Positions 33,725 to 43,312 are shown, counted from the first letter of the stretch. The stretch: DNA of 64,000 bases from Pelagibius sp. (GCA_028280305.1 JANQMC010000018.1:1-64000); one strand, 5' to 3'. Notes: a model not told the origin generated them from the sequence alone. Numbers and translations are program-made.

Positions 33725-35209
33725 TCAGGCGCGCTCGGCAAGCAGGGAAAGCTGAGCCGGCTGGCCGCTCTGTTCAAAGTCGGTCAGGCGAATCGGATAG
33801 TCGCCGGTGAAGCAGGCGTCGCAATACTTCGGCGCCGCGGTATCCCGACCGCTCTCTCCCATGGCGCGGTAGAGCCCGTCGAGAGAGATAAAGGCGAGGC
33901 TGTCGACACCGATGTGCTTTGCCATGCCTGAGACATCCAGCGAGGAGGCCAGAAGCTCTTCGCGCTGCGGTGTGTCGATGCCGTAGAAACAGGAATGGGT
34001 GGTCGGCGGCGCCGCGATGCGCATGTGGATCTCGGCAGCCCCGGCGGCTCTGACCATCTCGACGATCTTCACCGAGGTCGTGCCGCGGACAATGGAGTCG
34101 TCCACCAGGATGACCCGCTTGCCTTCGATCGAGTTGCGGTTGGCGTTGTGTTTCAGCCGCACACCGAGGTTGCGGATCTGCTGGGCCGGTTCGATGAAGG
34201 TGCGCCCGACGTAGTGATTGCGGATGATCCCAAGCTCAAAGGGAAGACCCGAACGCTCGGAGTAGCCGATGGCGGCCGGGACGCCCGAATCCGGCACCGG
34301 GATCACCACGTCGGCGGGGACGGCACTCTCGTCGGAAAGCTCCATGCCGATGCGCTTGCGCGCCTGATAGATGCTGGTGCCTTCCATCAGGGAATCGGGC
34401 CGGGCGAAATAGATGTACTCGAAGATACAGGGCCGCCGCGGAGCGGGCGGGAAGGGGCGCAGGGAATGCACGCCCGACTCGTCGAGAACCAGCATCTCGC
34501 CGGCTTCGACGTCGCGAACGAACTCCGCGCCGATGATGTCCAGCGCACAGGTCTCCGAGGCGACGACGTTGGTCTCACCCAGACGCCCCAGGACCAGCGG
34601 GCGCACCCCCATGGGGTCGCGCACGGCGATCAGGCAGCTGTCGGTCATGGCGACCAGCGAATAGGCTCCTTCGATCTGCCGCAGGGCCGCGGTCATCCGG
34701 TCGATCAGGCTGCTCGCCTCGGAGGTGGCGATCAGGTGGATGATGACTCCGGTGTCGGTCGTCGACTGGAAAATTGCGCCCTTCTGCACCAAGCCGTGGC
34801 GCAGATCGCGGGCGTTGGTGAGATTGCCGTTGTGAGCCAGGGTAAAGCCGCCGTTGGAGAGGTCGGCGAAGAGTGGCTGCACATTGCGCAGGGCCGTCTC
34901 GCCGGTCGTTGCATAGCGGTTGTGCCCGATGGCGGCATGGCCGGGAAGCTTGGCGATTACCTCGCTGGAGGAGAAGATATCGCCGACCTGGCCGAGATCG
35001 CGGTGGGCGTTGAAGTGTTTGCCGTCGAAGGCGACGATACCCGCCGCTTCCTGGCCGCGGTGCTGCAGGGCATGCAGGCCGAGGGCGGTATGGGCTGCGG
35101 CGTCCGGGTGGCCGTAGATGCCGAAGACGCCGCATTCCTCGTGGAACTTATCGTCATCCAAGGTCCCGTCGGGGCCCTCGGCAGGAACCAGAGGATTGGT
35201 GGTAATCAC
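33725..35209 (-). CDS. purF: Amidophosphoribosyltransferase
   Basis: A 494-residue enzyme for the first committed step of purine synthesis: PRPP plus glutamine to phosphoribosylamine. The propeptide is about 25 residues and ends EECGVFG, with Cys26 becoming the N-terminal nucleophile. The PRPP-binding loop is VILVDDSIVRGTTS. The type II phosphoribosyltransferase domain and the RNxYVGRTFIEP flap are intact. Its start overlaps the cvpA stop by four bases, the classic cvpA-purF arrangement seen in E. coli too. Confidence 0.97.
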   Translation of the reverse strand: MITTNPLVPAEGPDGTLDDDKFHEECGVFGIYGHPDAAAHTALGLHALQHRGQEAAGIVAFDGKHFNAHRDLGQVGDIFSSSEVIAKLPGHAAIGHNRYATTGETALRNVQPLFADLSNGGFTLAHNGNLTNARDLRHGLVQKGAIFQSTTDTGVIIHLIATSEASSLIDRMTAALRQIEGAYSLVAMTDSCLIAVRDPMGVRPLVLGRLGETNVVASETCALDIIGAEFVRDVEAGEMLVLDESGVHSLRPFPPAPRRPCIFEYIYFARPDSLMEGTSIYQARKRIGMELSDESAVPADVVIPVPDSGVPAAIGYSERSGLPFELGIIRNHYVGRTFIEPAQQIRNLGVRLKHNANRNSIEGKRVILVDDSIVRGTTSVKIVEMVRAAGAAEIHMRIAAPPTTHSCFYGIDTPQREELLASSLDVSGMAKHIGVDSLAFISLDGLYRAMGESGRDTAAPKYCDACFTGDYPIRLTDFEQSGQPAQLSLLAERA

Positions 35210-35910
35210 TGCTTGTTCCCTCCTGAAGCGGGCTCTTCGCCAATCAGGCCTTCGATGGCCTTTTCGATCTCGCCGCGCATGTCCTCGTTATACTCCGGCT
35301 GGGTCTCCGGCGCATCGGCTTTTCGAAGCGGAGAGACGAGCTGCTGGTAGGTCTGTTCCTGGCGGCGCAGTTCCTCGGCGCGGCGCCTGGCGTCTTCCGC
35401 CGCCTCGCCGCCGCGCTCCAGCATGTTCTCCGGCACCAGGGTCAGCAGCAGTTCGGCGCCGCGCTCCACCAAGGGGCGGCTGCGGGCTTCCTGCACCCAG
35501 TCGAACATGTCTTCTTCCGGCATCAGGAAGTTGAGGCTGAGCCACGCCAGAACCACGATCACCGCACCGCGGACGAAGCCGTAGAGCAGGCCGAGAGAGC
35601 GGTCGAGCGGCCCCAGGCTGCTTTGCTGCACCCGGTTCGAAAGCAGGCGCGTGGCCATGGAAAACGCGATCAGCGACACCAGGAAAATCACAACGCCGGT
35701 CACCAGACTGGCGAAGAACTCGGTCGGGATGTACTGCTCCACCAGCGGCTGCGCGTGGGGGAAGGCATAGAGGGTGACAAAGGTCGCGGCGATCCAGGAG
35801 CCGATGGCGAAGACCTCGTGCACGAATCCGCGGACAAAGGCGAAGATGCCCGAGACGATGAGGACGATGATCACGATCAGGTCCGCCAGATTGATCGGCA
35901 AGCTATCCAT
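35206..35910 (-). CDS. cvpA: CvpA-family membrane protein
   Basis: A 234-residue protein with four predicted membrane helices in the first 130 residues (IVLIVSGIFAFVRGFVHEVF; FVTLYAF; LVTGVVIFLVSLIAFSMA; LGLLYGFVRGAVIVVLAWLSL), the pattern of CvpA, and a charged C-terminal coil rich in Glu and Arg (AEDARRRAEELRRQEQ). CvpA is needed for colicin V production and envelope homeostasis in E. coli; its molecular action is unclear. It overlaps purF by four bases and lies about 30 bases from the end of radA, so the three are probably one transcript. Confidence 0.92.
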   Translation of the reverse strand: MDSLPINLADLIVIIVLIVSGIFAFVRGFVHEVFAIGSWIAATFVTLYAFPHAQPLVEQYIPTEFFASLVTGVVIFLVSLIAFSMATRLLSNRVQQSSLGPLDRSLGLLYGFVRGAVIVVLAWLSLNFLMPEEDMFDWVQEARSRPLVERGAELLLTLVPENMLERGGEAAEDARRRAEELRRQEQTYQQLVSPLRKADAPETQPEYNEDMRGEIEKAIEGLIGEEPASGGNKQ

Positions 35911-35940
35911 TGCGCTCTTGTGTGTCCCTGCGCTGTGCGT

Positions 35941-37371
35941 CTAGTGGGCCGAGGGCTGCGCTCTTAGAGAGCGTGACTGCGGCTTGGCGAGGCGTCCGAC
36001 AAGGTCCTGCAGATGCGAAATCTCCTCGACCGCCAGACCGTTGCCCTCCAGCCGTGCCTTTCCGGCGCCCTTTTTGGCCCGCGGGGCGACCCAGGCCCTG
36101 GAGAACCCAAGCTTTTCCGCCTCTTTCAGCCGCAATTCCACTTGGCTGACCGGGCGAATCTCGCCCGAGAGGCCGATTTCTCCGAAAATCACCGTTTCTT
36201 CCGGCACTTCCTGTCCCGTTGCCGCCGATACCAGGGCCGCTGCGACGGCCAGATCCGCTGCCGGTTCGCCTATCCTGAGGCCGCCAGCTACGTTCAAATA
36301 TACCTCTTGCCCGGCTAAAGCCAGCCCGCATCGCGCCTCCAGCACCGCCAGGACCATGGCCAGGCGGCTGGAATCCCAGCCAACCACCGCGCGGCGCGGA
36401 GTCGCCTGGGGGGAGGCGGAAACCAGGGCCTGAATTTCAACCAGCAGCGGCCGGGTCCCCTCCAGCCCGGCGAAGACCGCCGCCCCGGCCACATTGCCGC
36501 GGCGCTCGGCGAGGAACAGGGCGGAGGGATTGGCCACTTCCTCCAGACCGCGGTCGGTCATTTCGAAGACGCCGATCTCGTCGGTCGGCCCGAAGCGGTT
36601 CTTCGAGGCCCGCAGAATGCGGAAGTGATGGCCCCGGTCGCCCTCGAAGGTCAGCACCGTATCGACCATATGTTCCAAGACCTTGGGCCCGGCGATCTGT
36701 CCCTCCTTGGTGACGTGGCCGACCAGGATCAGGCTGAAGCCGCGCTTTTTGGCGAGGCGGATCAGTTCCTGCGCCGCGGCGCGCACCTGGGAGACGGTGC
36801 CCGGCGCCGACTCCAGGCTGTCGATGTAGAGCGTCTGCACCGAATCGACGATCACTACCGAGGGCCCCTGGGGCTGATCCAGGCTGGCGACCATGTCGCG
36901 GACCGAGGTCGCCGTGGCGAGCTGCACCGGGGCTTGGGCGAGACCCATCCGCCGGGCGCGCAGGCGGACCTGATCTATCGATTCCTCGCCGGAAATGTAT
37001 GCGCAGGTGGCTGAGGTCTGGCTGCTGCCGCCGGCCAGGCGTGCGGCGACCTGGAGCAGCAGGGTCGATTTGCCGATGCCGGGATCGCCGGCCACCAGTA
37101 CGGCGGAACCGGGCACCAGCCCGCCGCCGGTGACCCGGTCGAACTCGGCCAGCCCGCAGACCATACGGGGCTGGGGTTCGCTCTGGCTGTGAAGGTCGAC
37201 GAAGGTGAGCTTCTGCGAGCCCTTGCCGCGGGCCGAAAGACCGCCGGGCGTCTTTTCCAGAACTTCCTCGGTCATCGAATTCCAGGCGCCGCAGCTCTCG
37301 CAGCGGCCCGACCACTTGGCAGCGACGGCGCCGCAGCCCTGGCAGACATAGCGGGACTGAACCTTCGCCAT
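35941..37371 (-). CDS. radA: DNA repair protein RadA
   Basis: A 476-residue protein: C4 zinc finger at the N-terminus (YVCQGCG ... GRCESCGAW), RecA-like ATPase with Walker A GDPGIGKSTLLLQ and the RadA-specific KNRFG motif (SKNRFGPTDEIG), and a C-terminal Lon-protease-like domain without the catalytic Ser-Lys pair. RadA drives branch migration in homologous recombination. The ATG at 37371 precedes the zinc finger; a longer frame to 37605 is rejected since it adds no domain. The gene lies between mlaF and cvpA on the minus strand. Confidence 0.96.
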   Translation of the reverse strand: MAKVQSRYVCQGCGAVAAKWSGRCESCGAWNSMTEEVLEKTPGGLSARGKGSQKLTFVDLHSQSEPQPRMVCGLAEFDRVTGGGLVPGSAVLVAGDPGIGKSTLLLQVAARLAGGSSQTSATCAYISGEESIDQVRLRARRMGLAQAPVQLATATSVRDMVASLDQPQGPSVVIVDSVQTLYIDSLESAPGTVSQVRAAAQELIRLAKKRGFSLILVGHVTKEGQIAGPKVLEHMVDTVLTFEGDRGHHFRILRASKNRFGPTDEIGVFEMTDRGLEEVANPSALFLAERRGNVAGAAVFAGLEGTRPLLVEIQALVSASPQATPRRAVVGWDSSRLAMVLAVLEARCGLALAGQEVYLNVAGGLRIGEPAADLAVAAALVSAATGQEVPEETVIFGEIGLSGEIRPVSQVELRLKEAEKLGFSRAWVAPRAKKGAGKARLEGNGLAVEEISHLQDLVGRLAKPQSRSLRAQPSAH

Positions 37372-37432
37372 GACTAACGCCCTTCTTGTGACGCGCGCCG
37401 CTTCCGCCGGCCGGAGTCTGGATGCCGGGCGG

Positions 37433-38260
37433 CTATAGTGCGCGTACCTGCATTTCAATGGGGCCTTCTGCACGCCCATTGATGAACTGGTCGACGTAGG
37501 GATTTCCGGACTCGTCGATCGTTGCCGTCGACCCGACCCAGATGATCTGCCCGTGATACAGCATTGCGGTGCGGTCGGAGATGCGCCGGGCCGAGGCCAT
37601 ATCATGGGTGATCGAAAGGGCCGTGGCGCCCAACTGCTTCACGCACTTCACGATCAGACGGTCGATCACGTCGCCCATGATGGGGTCCAGGCCGGTGGTC
37701 GGCTCGTCGAAGAAAATGATCTCCGGCTCGGTGGCGATGGCGCGGGCGAGGCCGACGCGCTTGCGCATGCCACCCGACAGCTCAGCCGGCATCAGATTGC
37801 CGACATCTTCGCCCAGGCCCACGGCGGCAAGCTTCTCCAGCGCGATCGCATGGGCCTCGTCGCGCGGTTTACGCTGCCCCTGGATCAGGCCGAAGGCGAC
37901 GTTTTCCCAAACCGGCAGTGAGTCGAAGAGGGCGGCGTTCTGGAACAGCATGCCGAACTTGCGCCGTACCCGGTCCAAATCCTCACCCATCAGGCCGACA
38001 ACTTCCTCGCCGTCGACTTCGATGGAGCCCGCGTCGGGATGCAGCAGGCCGAGGATGCACTTCAAGAGTACCGATTTGCCGCTGCCGGAGCCGCCGATCA
38101 CCAGGACCGACTCGCCGGGAAAGATGTCCAGATCGACGCCGTCGAGCACGACCTTGTTGCCGAAGGCCTTGCTGAGGCCGCGGATCTTGATTTTCGGCAT
38201 CCGGTTGTTGTCGCTCGCCTGGCCTTGTTCCGGTGTCTGGCTGTTGGTCGTTTGGTTCAT
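37433..38260 (-). CDS. mlaF: MlaF-type ABC transporter ATP-binding protein
   Basis: A 275-residue ABC ATPase: Walker A GGSGSGKSVLLKCILG, Q-loop around FQNAALFDSLPVWENVAFGL, signature LSGGMRKRVGLARAI, and Walker B IIFFDEPTTGLDP. It belongs to the MlaFE phospholipid/retrograde transport group that maintains outer-membrane lipid asymmetry. The start overlaps mlaE by four bases, so the two are coupled. The MlaD substrate-binding and other Mla genes are not adjacent. The first 20 residues are an extension not needed for the ATPase. Confidence 0.94.
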   Translation of the reverse strand: MNQTTNSQTPEQGQASDNNRMPKIKIRGLSKAFGNKVVLDGVDLDIFPGESVLVIGGSGSGKSVLLKCILGLLHPDAGSIEVDGEEVVGLMGEDLDRVRRKFGMLFQNAALFDSLPVWENVAFGLIQGQRKPRDEAHAIALEKLAAVGLGEDVGNLMPAELSGGMRKRVGLARAIATEPEIIFFDEPTTGLDPIMGDVIDRLIVKCVKQLGATALSITHDMASARRISDRTAMLYHGQIIWVGSTATIDESGNPYVDQFINGRAEGPIEMQVRAL

Positions 38261-39033
38261 CGGGCGAAGAACAGCTCGGTGATGAAGTAGTTGAAGCAGA
38301 GGATCAGGATCGAGGCCGAGACCACCGCATTGGTGGTGGCTGCCCCCACGCCCTGCGCGCCACCGCGCGAGTTGAAGCCGTGATAGCAGCCCATCAGGGT
38401 CACCAGGAAGCCGAAGACCGCCGCCTTCACAAGACCGGAGACGACATCCTGGACCTCCACGAAGTCCAGGGTGTTGGTCAGGTACGTCGTGGGGTTGAAG
38501 CCGAGTTTCTGGGTGGCGACCACATAGCCGCCGAAGACGCCGATGATGTCGGCGATCAGGACCAGGATCGGCAGCATGGTCAGCCCGGCAATCAAACGCG
38601 GGGCGATCAGATACTTGAAGGGATTGGTGGCCAGGGTATCCAGGGCGTCGATCTGTTCGGTGACGCGCATGGTGCCGATTTCAGCCGCCATCGAGGCGCC
38701 GACGCGCCCGGCCACCATCAGCCCGGCCAGCACTGGGCCCAGCTCGCGGGTGATGGAGACCACCACCACGTTCGGTATCGCGCTTTCGGCTGAAAAGCGC
38801 TCAAACCCGGTGTAGCTCTGCAGCGCCAGCACCATGCCGGTAAAGATGGCGGTCAGTCCGACCACCGGCAGCGAATAGTAGCCGATCTCGATCATCTGCC
38901 GCAGGATCAGGCGCGGATAGAAGGGCGGCCGCAGGCAGTGCGACAGGGAGAGCAGGGTGAAAAGAGACAGTCGGCCGGTCGCTTCCAGAAAAAACAGAAA
39001 GGTCCGGCCGATCGGCTGAAGAATCGGCATCAA
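38257..39033 (-). CDS. mlaE: MlaE-type ABC transporter permease
   Basis: A 258-residue permease of the MlaE/YrbE family with five or six membrane helices, an FTGMVLALQSYTGF early element, and the conserved TRELGPVLAGLMVAGRVGASMAAEIGTM stretch in the coupling region. It forms the membrane part of the phospholipid transporter with MlaF. It is four bases overlapped by mlaF and three bases after alr, so alr-mlaE-mlaF may be one transcript. The likely role is retrograde or anterograde movement of phospholipids between the two membranes, direction debated. Confidence 0.94.
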   Translation of the reverse strand: MMPILQPIGRTFLFFLEATGRLSLFTLLSLSHCLRPPFYPRLILRQMIEIGYYSLPVVGLTAIFTGMVLALQSYTGFERFSAESAIPNVVVVSITRELGPVLAGLMVAGRVGASMAAEIGTMRVTEQIDALDTLATNPFKYLIAPRLIAGLTMLPILVLIADIIGVFGGYVVATQKLGFNPTTYLTNTLDFVEVQDVVSGLVKAAVFGFLVTLMGCYHGFNSRGGAQGVGAATTNAVVSASILILCFNYFITELFFAR

Positions 39034-39036
39034 TGA

Positions 39037-40191
39037 CTAGCCCAAATAGGTCCGGTGATAGCGTCTTCCCAGGGCGGTGAGGATTTCGTAGCCGATGGTG
39101 CCCGCTTCCTGCGCCAACTGATCGACGCCGTGTTGTGGTCCGAGCAGGTCGACCATGCAGCCGGGGGCGGCTGCCTCCGGCGCGATTTTGGTGACATCCA
39201 GCGCTAGCAAGTCCATGGAGATCCGCCCCACCACAGGAATTTCATGACCGTCAACCCAGGCGCGCCCGCGACCGGAGATCGAACGCAGGTACCCATCGGC
39301 ATAGCCCGCTGCGACTGTCGCAATCCGGGCCGGCCCGGGGGCGCGGGGGGTCGCACCATAGCCAACGCTCTGGGGGGCGTCAATCGCACGAACCTGCAGG
39401 ATTCGGGCCTGGAGGCGGACCACCGGGAGCACCGGGCTGGGCGCCGCCGGGGTCGGGTTCACACCATAAACCGCCGCCCCCGGCCGCCCCAGATCGAAGT
39501 GGTAGTCGCGCCCGAGAAAAATGCCTGAGGAGTTGCAGAGAGAGGCCGGCGCCTTGGGCAGGCTCTCCCGGGCGGCACGGAAGGCGGCAAGCTGTTCGGC
39601 GTTCTGGGGGTGCGCCGGCTCGTCGGCGCAGGCCAGGTGGCTCATCACGCAGGTCGGCACGATACCCTGCAGGCGTTCCGGCGCCTCCTTCAGGACCGCC
39701 ACCTCTTCGGCGGGAAGGCCGAGGCGGTTCATCCCGCTGTCGACCTGGATGGCGGCGGGTAGGGCTCTGCCGTGCCGGCTTGCCGCCGCGCGCCAGGCAT
39801 CGATCTCGCCGAGGGAGTTCAGGACCGGCAACACACTGTGGGCGAGAAGGTCGTCTTCGGTACCCGGCATCAGCCCGTTCAGAACGTAAAGGGAAATGGC
39901 CGGATGGCAGCGGTCGAGCAGCGGACGCAGGGCGATGGCCTCGTCCGGCTGCGCGACGAAGACGCTGCGCGCGCCCTCTTTCACCAGGACCGGCGCGACC
40001 TGCTCAACGCCAAGGCCATAGGCGTCGGCCTTGACCACCGCGGCCAGCGGCTTTTCCAGAAAGGCCGCGCGCAGGCGCCGATAATTCTCGGCGATCGCCC
40101 CGAGGTCGATGGTCAGAGCGCCGGCCGCCCCGGCCGGCACTGCGGGCGTTGGGACTGTGGCGTCTTCAGTAATGGTCGGGGAGGTGGTCAT
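39037..40191 (-). CDS. alr: Alanine racemase
   Basis: A 384-residue, fold-type III PLP enzyme making D-alanine for peptidoglycan. The PLP Lys is K54 in AVVKADAYGLG, the first half is the TIM barrel, with SHLACAD in a later strand, and the second half a beta-domain with the PLP-contacting AAGYADGY and VVGRISMD. The catalytic Tyr lies in SVGYGA. The ATG at 40191 falls inside the dnaB end, overlapping it by 26 bases; a start closer to K54 would lose N-terminal barrel. Linkage dnaB-alr is common in alphaproteobacteria. Confidence 0.95.
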   Translation of the reverse strand: MTTSPTITEDATVPTPAVPAGAAGALTIDLGAIAENYRRLRAAFLEKPLAAVVKADAYGLGVEQVAPVLVKEGARSVFVAQPDEAIALRPLLDRCHPAISLYVLNGLMPGTEDDLLAHSVLPVLNSLGEIDAWRAAASRHGRALPAAIQVDSGMNRLGLPAEEVAVLKEAPERLQGIVPTCVMSHLACADEPAHPQNAEQLAAFRAARESLPKAPASLCNSSGIFLGRDYHFDLGRPGAAVYGVNPTPAAPSPVLPVVRLQARILQVRAIDAPQSVGYGATPRAPGPARIATVAAGYADGYLRSISGRGRAWVDGHEIPVVGRISMDLLALDVTKIAPEAAAPGCMVDLLGPQHGVDQLAQEAGTIGYEILTALGRRYHRTYLG

Positions 40192-41686
40192 CGGCGACCA
40201 AGTCGCTGAAGCGTGTGGTGTCTCCGTCGAAGGAGAACTCGCGGGAGCCGATCGGGCCGTGGCGCTGCTTGGCGATGATGATCTCGGCCTTGCCATAGGC
40301 CCGCTCGCAGCGTGCCTTCCAGCTTTCGAGGCGCTCGTGGAACTTGTTGTCGTCCTCGCCGTCGCGCTGGGTCGGTTCGGCCCGCTCCACATAGTATTGC
40401 TCGCGGTAGATGAACATCACCACGTCGGCGTCCTGTTCGATCGACCCCGATTCGCGCAGGTCGGCGAGCTGCGGGTGCTTGTCTTCACGCTGTTCGACGG
40501 CACGGGAAAGCTGTGACAGGGCGATCACCGGAACGTCGAGATCCTTGGCGAGCGCCTTCAGCCCCCGGGTGATTTCAGAGACTTCCTGCACTCTGTTGTC
40601 GGAGCGCTTATTGCCTGGCGGCTGCATGAGCTGCAGATAGTCGATGACGATCAAAGACAGTCCATGCTGGCGTTTCAGGCGGCGTGCCCGGGTGCGCACC
40701 TGACTGACGGAAAGGGCCGGGGTGTCGTCGACGAAGAGGGGCAGTTCATAAAGCTCCCGGCTGGCCTCGAAAACCGAGTCGAAGTCTTCATCGCGAATGT
40801 CGCCGCGGCGCATGGCGTCGGAGCGCACGCCCGTTCGCTCCGAGAGAATACGGGTGGCCAACTGCTCTGCCGACATTTCCAGCGAGAAGAAGGCGACAGG
40901 CTGGCGCTGTTCGATCGGGTTGCCCTCGGCATCCTTTTCGATGCGCGGAGCCGCCGCGACGTTGTAGGCGATGTTGGTGGCCAGCGAGGTCTTACCCATG
41001 GAGGGCCTGGCCGCCAGGATCACCAGGTCCGAAGGATGAAACCCGCCGAGTAGAGCGTCGAGGTCCAAAAGGCCCGATGAAACCCCGGAGAGACCGTCGC
41101 GCTTCATCGCCGCTTCGGTCATGTGCAGCGATTCAAGGACGGCGGATTTGAAGCCGATCAGCCCGCCTTCGGTCTGGCCGATTTCGGCCAGCTTGTAGAG
41201 ACGGTCTTCCGCGCCCTCGATCTGGTCGCTGGCCTCGGTGTCCAGATCGTGCTCGAAGGCGTCGTTCACCAGGTCTTCGCCCAGGTTGATGAGTTCCCGG
41301 CGCAGATAGAGGTCGTGGATCGTCTTGCCGTAGTCGGCGGCGTTGATAATGGTGACGTAGCTCGACTGCAGTTGCGCGAGATACTGTGCGCCGCCGACCT
41401 CGGCCAGGGCGCTTTCCTGTTCGAAGAGATTCTTCAACTGGATCGCGTTGGCGACCTGGCCGCGTTCGATCAGTTTGCCGCAGGCCTCGAAAATGCGCGC
41501 ATGGACACCGTCCGCGAAGTGCTCGGCGCGCAGGAAGTCGGAGACCTTCTCGTAAGCCGCGTTGTTGGCGAGAATAGCCCCCAAAAGCGCCTGTTCCGCT
41601 TCGTCGTTGGACGGCGGCAGACGCTGAAGATCGCCGTTTGCGGGCAGATCGTGGAGCGGTGTCAGTTGGGGTCGGGTCGATTCCAT
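40166..41686 (-). CDS. dnaB: Replicative DNA helicase DnaB
   Basis: A 506-residue hexameric helicase. The N-terminal helical domain spans about residues 20-125 (SNDEAEQALLGAILANNAAYEKV); the RecA-like motor has Walker A ARPSMGKTSLATNIA and Walker B VIDYLQLM, with the SQLSRAVEQR and DLRESGSIEQDADVV motifs downstream. No intein was seen; the length is standard. The end overlaps alr by 26 bases. rplI precedes it by 240 bases that contain a terminator, so it has its own promoter. Confidence 0.97.
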   Translation of the reverse strand: MESTRPQLTPLHDLPANGDLQRLPPSNDEAEQALLGAILANNAAYEKVSDFLRAEHFADGVHARIFEACGKLIERGQVANAIQLKNLFEQESALAEVGGAQYLAQLQSSYVTIINAADYGKTIHDLYLRRELINLGEDLVNDAFEHDLDTEASDQIEGAEDRLYKLAEIGQTEGGLIGFKSAVLESLHMTEAAMKRDGLSGVSSGLLDLDALLGGFHPSDLVILAARPSMGKTSLATNIAYNVAAAPRIEKDAEGNPIEQRQPVAFFSLEMSAEQLATRILSERTGVRSDAMRRGDIRDEDFDSVFEASRELYELPLFVDDTPALSVSQVRTRARRLKRQHGLSLIVIDYLQLMQPPGNKRSDNRVQEVSEITRGLKALAKDLDVPVIALSQLSRAVEQREDKHPQLADLRESGSIEQDADVVMFIYREQYYVERAEPTQRDGEDDNKFHERLESWKARCERAYGKAEIIIAKQRHGPIGSREFSFDGDTTRFSDLVADDHLPDHY

Positions 41687-41858
41687 AGACGGCTACAATA
41701 GCAAACGCGCGCCGCAGTCCAACCCGCCACCGCCAACTAGCCCTCCGGGATTGGGAGGAATGCGGGGATAAAGGCCCAAAGAATCCTGGAGCGGGTGCGA
41801 CAAACCGCTTGACGACTCCGGCCAGGCGGAAATCGGCCATAAGGGAACCGGTGAAAAC

Positions 41859-41897
41859 AAAAGCGGCGGCCCGAAGGAATCGGACCGCCGCTTTTTT
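41859..41897 (-). terminator. Intrinsic terminator of the rpsF-rpsR-rplI operon
   Basis: A GC-rich stem of AAAGCGGCGG against CCGCCGCTTT with a 15-base loop lies about 30 bases beyond the rplI stop. T-rich tails flank it on both strands, so it could act bidirectionally; the neighbouring dnaB gene lies on the same strand further on. Confidence 0.8.
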
Positions 41898-41926
41898 GCA
41901 TTGCGGGGAAAAGAATTCCGGCGCGC

Positions 41927-42559
41927 TTACGCCTCCTTCGTTTCCTCGCTGTCTGAATCAGCAGCCGAGTCGGCCTCGCTGCTTTCCGCAGCCGCTTCTT
42001 CCTGCTCGACGGCCTCGACGACCGCTTCGACTTCGGCCTCCGCTGCCTCTTCGGCCTGACGCATATCTTCGGCGGTCACCACCCGGCCGCTCTCGAGCTG
42101 GGCTTGCGCCTCTTCCTCGGAACGGGCGACGTTGGCGGTGATTTCCTCGGATACTTCCGGGTGCAACTGAATGCGCACCGGATGCAGACCCAGGGTCTTG
42201 ATCACAGCGGTAAGGGCAACCTGCTTGCGGTCGATGGTGATGCCGGCGGCGGTCACCGCCTCGGCGATGTCGCGGCTGTTCACCGAACCGTAGAGCTGAC
42301 CGCTTTCGCCGGCCTGGCGAACCAGGGTAACGGTGATGCCTTTCAGGTTCTCGACGACCTTCAGAGCCTCTTCACGGCGCTTCAGGTTTTCCGCTTCCAG
42401 CTGCACCCGCTGCTGTTCGAACTGGGCCTTGTTGGCCTCGGTCGCCCGCAGCGCTTTTTTCTGCGGCAGCAGGTAGTTGCGCGCGAACCCCGGCTTGACC
42501 GACACGATGTCGCCCATCTGGCCGAGCTTCTCAATGCGCTCCATCAGGATTACGTTCAT
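41927..42559 (-). CDS. rplI: 50S ribosomal protein L9
   Basis: A 210-residue L9 with the N-terminal rRNA-binding domain ([33 protein letters not shown]), the connecting helix and the C-terminal domain ending around [11 protein letters not shown]9 usually has about 150 residues; here a Glu/Ala-rich tail of about 55 residues follows (many E-A-E-A and EEAA units), a form common in alphaproteobacteria. It is the last gene of rpsF-rpsR-rplI. Confidence 0.96.
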   Translation of the reverse strand: MNVILMERIEKLGQMGDIVSVKPGFARNYLLPQKKALRATEANKAQFEQQRVQLEAENLKRREEALKVVENLKGITVTLVRQAGESGQLYGSVNSRDIAEAVTAAGITIDRKQVALTAVIKTLGLHPVRIQLHPEVSEEITANVARSEEEAQAQLESGRVVTAEDMRQAEEAAEAEVEAVVEAVEQEEAAAESSEADSAADSDSEETKEA

Positions 42560-42581
42560 TTCACTGACTCCCGGCTGGCCG

Positions 42582-42839
42582 CTACTTCAGGACGTAGGGA
42601 AGAAGCGCGAGATAGCGTGCGCGCTTGATCGCACGCGCCAGTTCGCGCTGCTTCTTGGTCGAGACAGCCGTGATGCGGCTGGGCACGATCTTGCCGCGCT
42701 CCGAGACGAAGCGCTGAAGCAGACGGGTATCTTTGTAGTCGATCTTCTGCGCCTTTGCGCCCGAGAAGGGGCAGCTTTTGCGGCGGCGGAAAAACGGACG
42801 GCGCGAGCCGCCGCTGCCACTGACGATACGGACGGTCAT
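42582..42839 (-). CDS. rpsR: 30S ribosomal protein S18
   Basis: An 85-residue S18: [44 protein letters not shown], then the RNA-binding [21 protein letters not shown]. Length is standard. S18 pairs with S6 on the platform of the small subunit. It overlaps the rpsF stop by four bases and lies 22 bases before rplI, as in most bacteria. A single Cys, in KSCPFSG, could be metal-responsive in some lineages but other zinc ligands are absent. Confidence 0.97.
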   Translation of the reverse strand: MTVRIVSGSGGSRRPFFRRRKSCPFSGAKAQKIDYKDTRLLQRFVSERGKIVPSRITAVSTKKQRELARAIKRARYLALLPYVLK

Positions 42840-43312
42840 TCTGCAGCTCCTTCGCTAGCGCTGGCGGTTGCGGCTTCCTTGCCGCCGGCATCGTTACCTG
42901 CTTCGCCGCGCGGGCGGTCGGACCCGTAACGGCCACCGCCGCCCCGGCGGTCACCCCGGTCGCCGCGGCCGCCGCGATCGTCGCGGCTGTGGCGCTGCTG
43001 CATGACGATGGAAGGGCCCTCGACGAGCTCGTCCACCTTCACCGTCAGATAACGGATGATGTCGTCGCTGAGGCGCATGTTCCGCTCGAACTCGTGCAGC
43101 GCCGGTGCCGGCGCTTCGACGTTGAGCAGGACATAGTGGCCCTTGCGGTTTTTCTTGATCTTGTAGGCGAGCGTGCGGAGGCCCCAGTATTCGGACCCGG
43201 CAACGCGGCCGCCATTGTCTTCAAGGATCTTGGTGTAGTCCGCCACCAGGCTTTCGACCTGGGTAGACGAGACGTCCTGGCGCGCAATCAGCACGCACTC
43301 ATAGAAAGCCAT
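42836..43312 (-). CDS. rpsF: 30S ribosomal protein S6
   Basis: A 158-residue S6 with the core beta-alpha-beta fold ([23 protein letters not shown] ... [26 protein letters not shown]) and the usual end [20 protein letters not shown] tail of about 50 residues rich in Arg, Gly and Asp ([19 protein letters not shown]) extends beyond the E. coli form, common in alphaproteobacteria and probably RNA-binding or modified. It overlaps rpsR. The promoter and leader hairpin upstream are described separately. Confidence 0.97.
   Translation of the reverse strand: MAFYECVLIARQDVSSTQVESLVADYTKILEDNGGRVAGSEYWGLRTLAYKIKKNRKGHYVLLNVEAPAPALHEFERNMRLSDDIIRYLTVKVDELVEGPSIVMQQRHSRDDRGGRGDRGDRRGGGGRYGSDRPRGEAGNDAGGKEAATASASEGAAE

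Noticed and set aside
33995-35350. A 451-residue plus-strand frame opposite purF
   Set aside because: Antisense shadow of purF; no recognisable domain.
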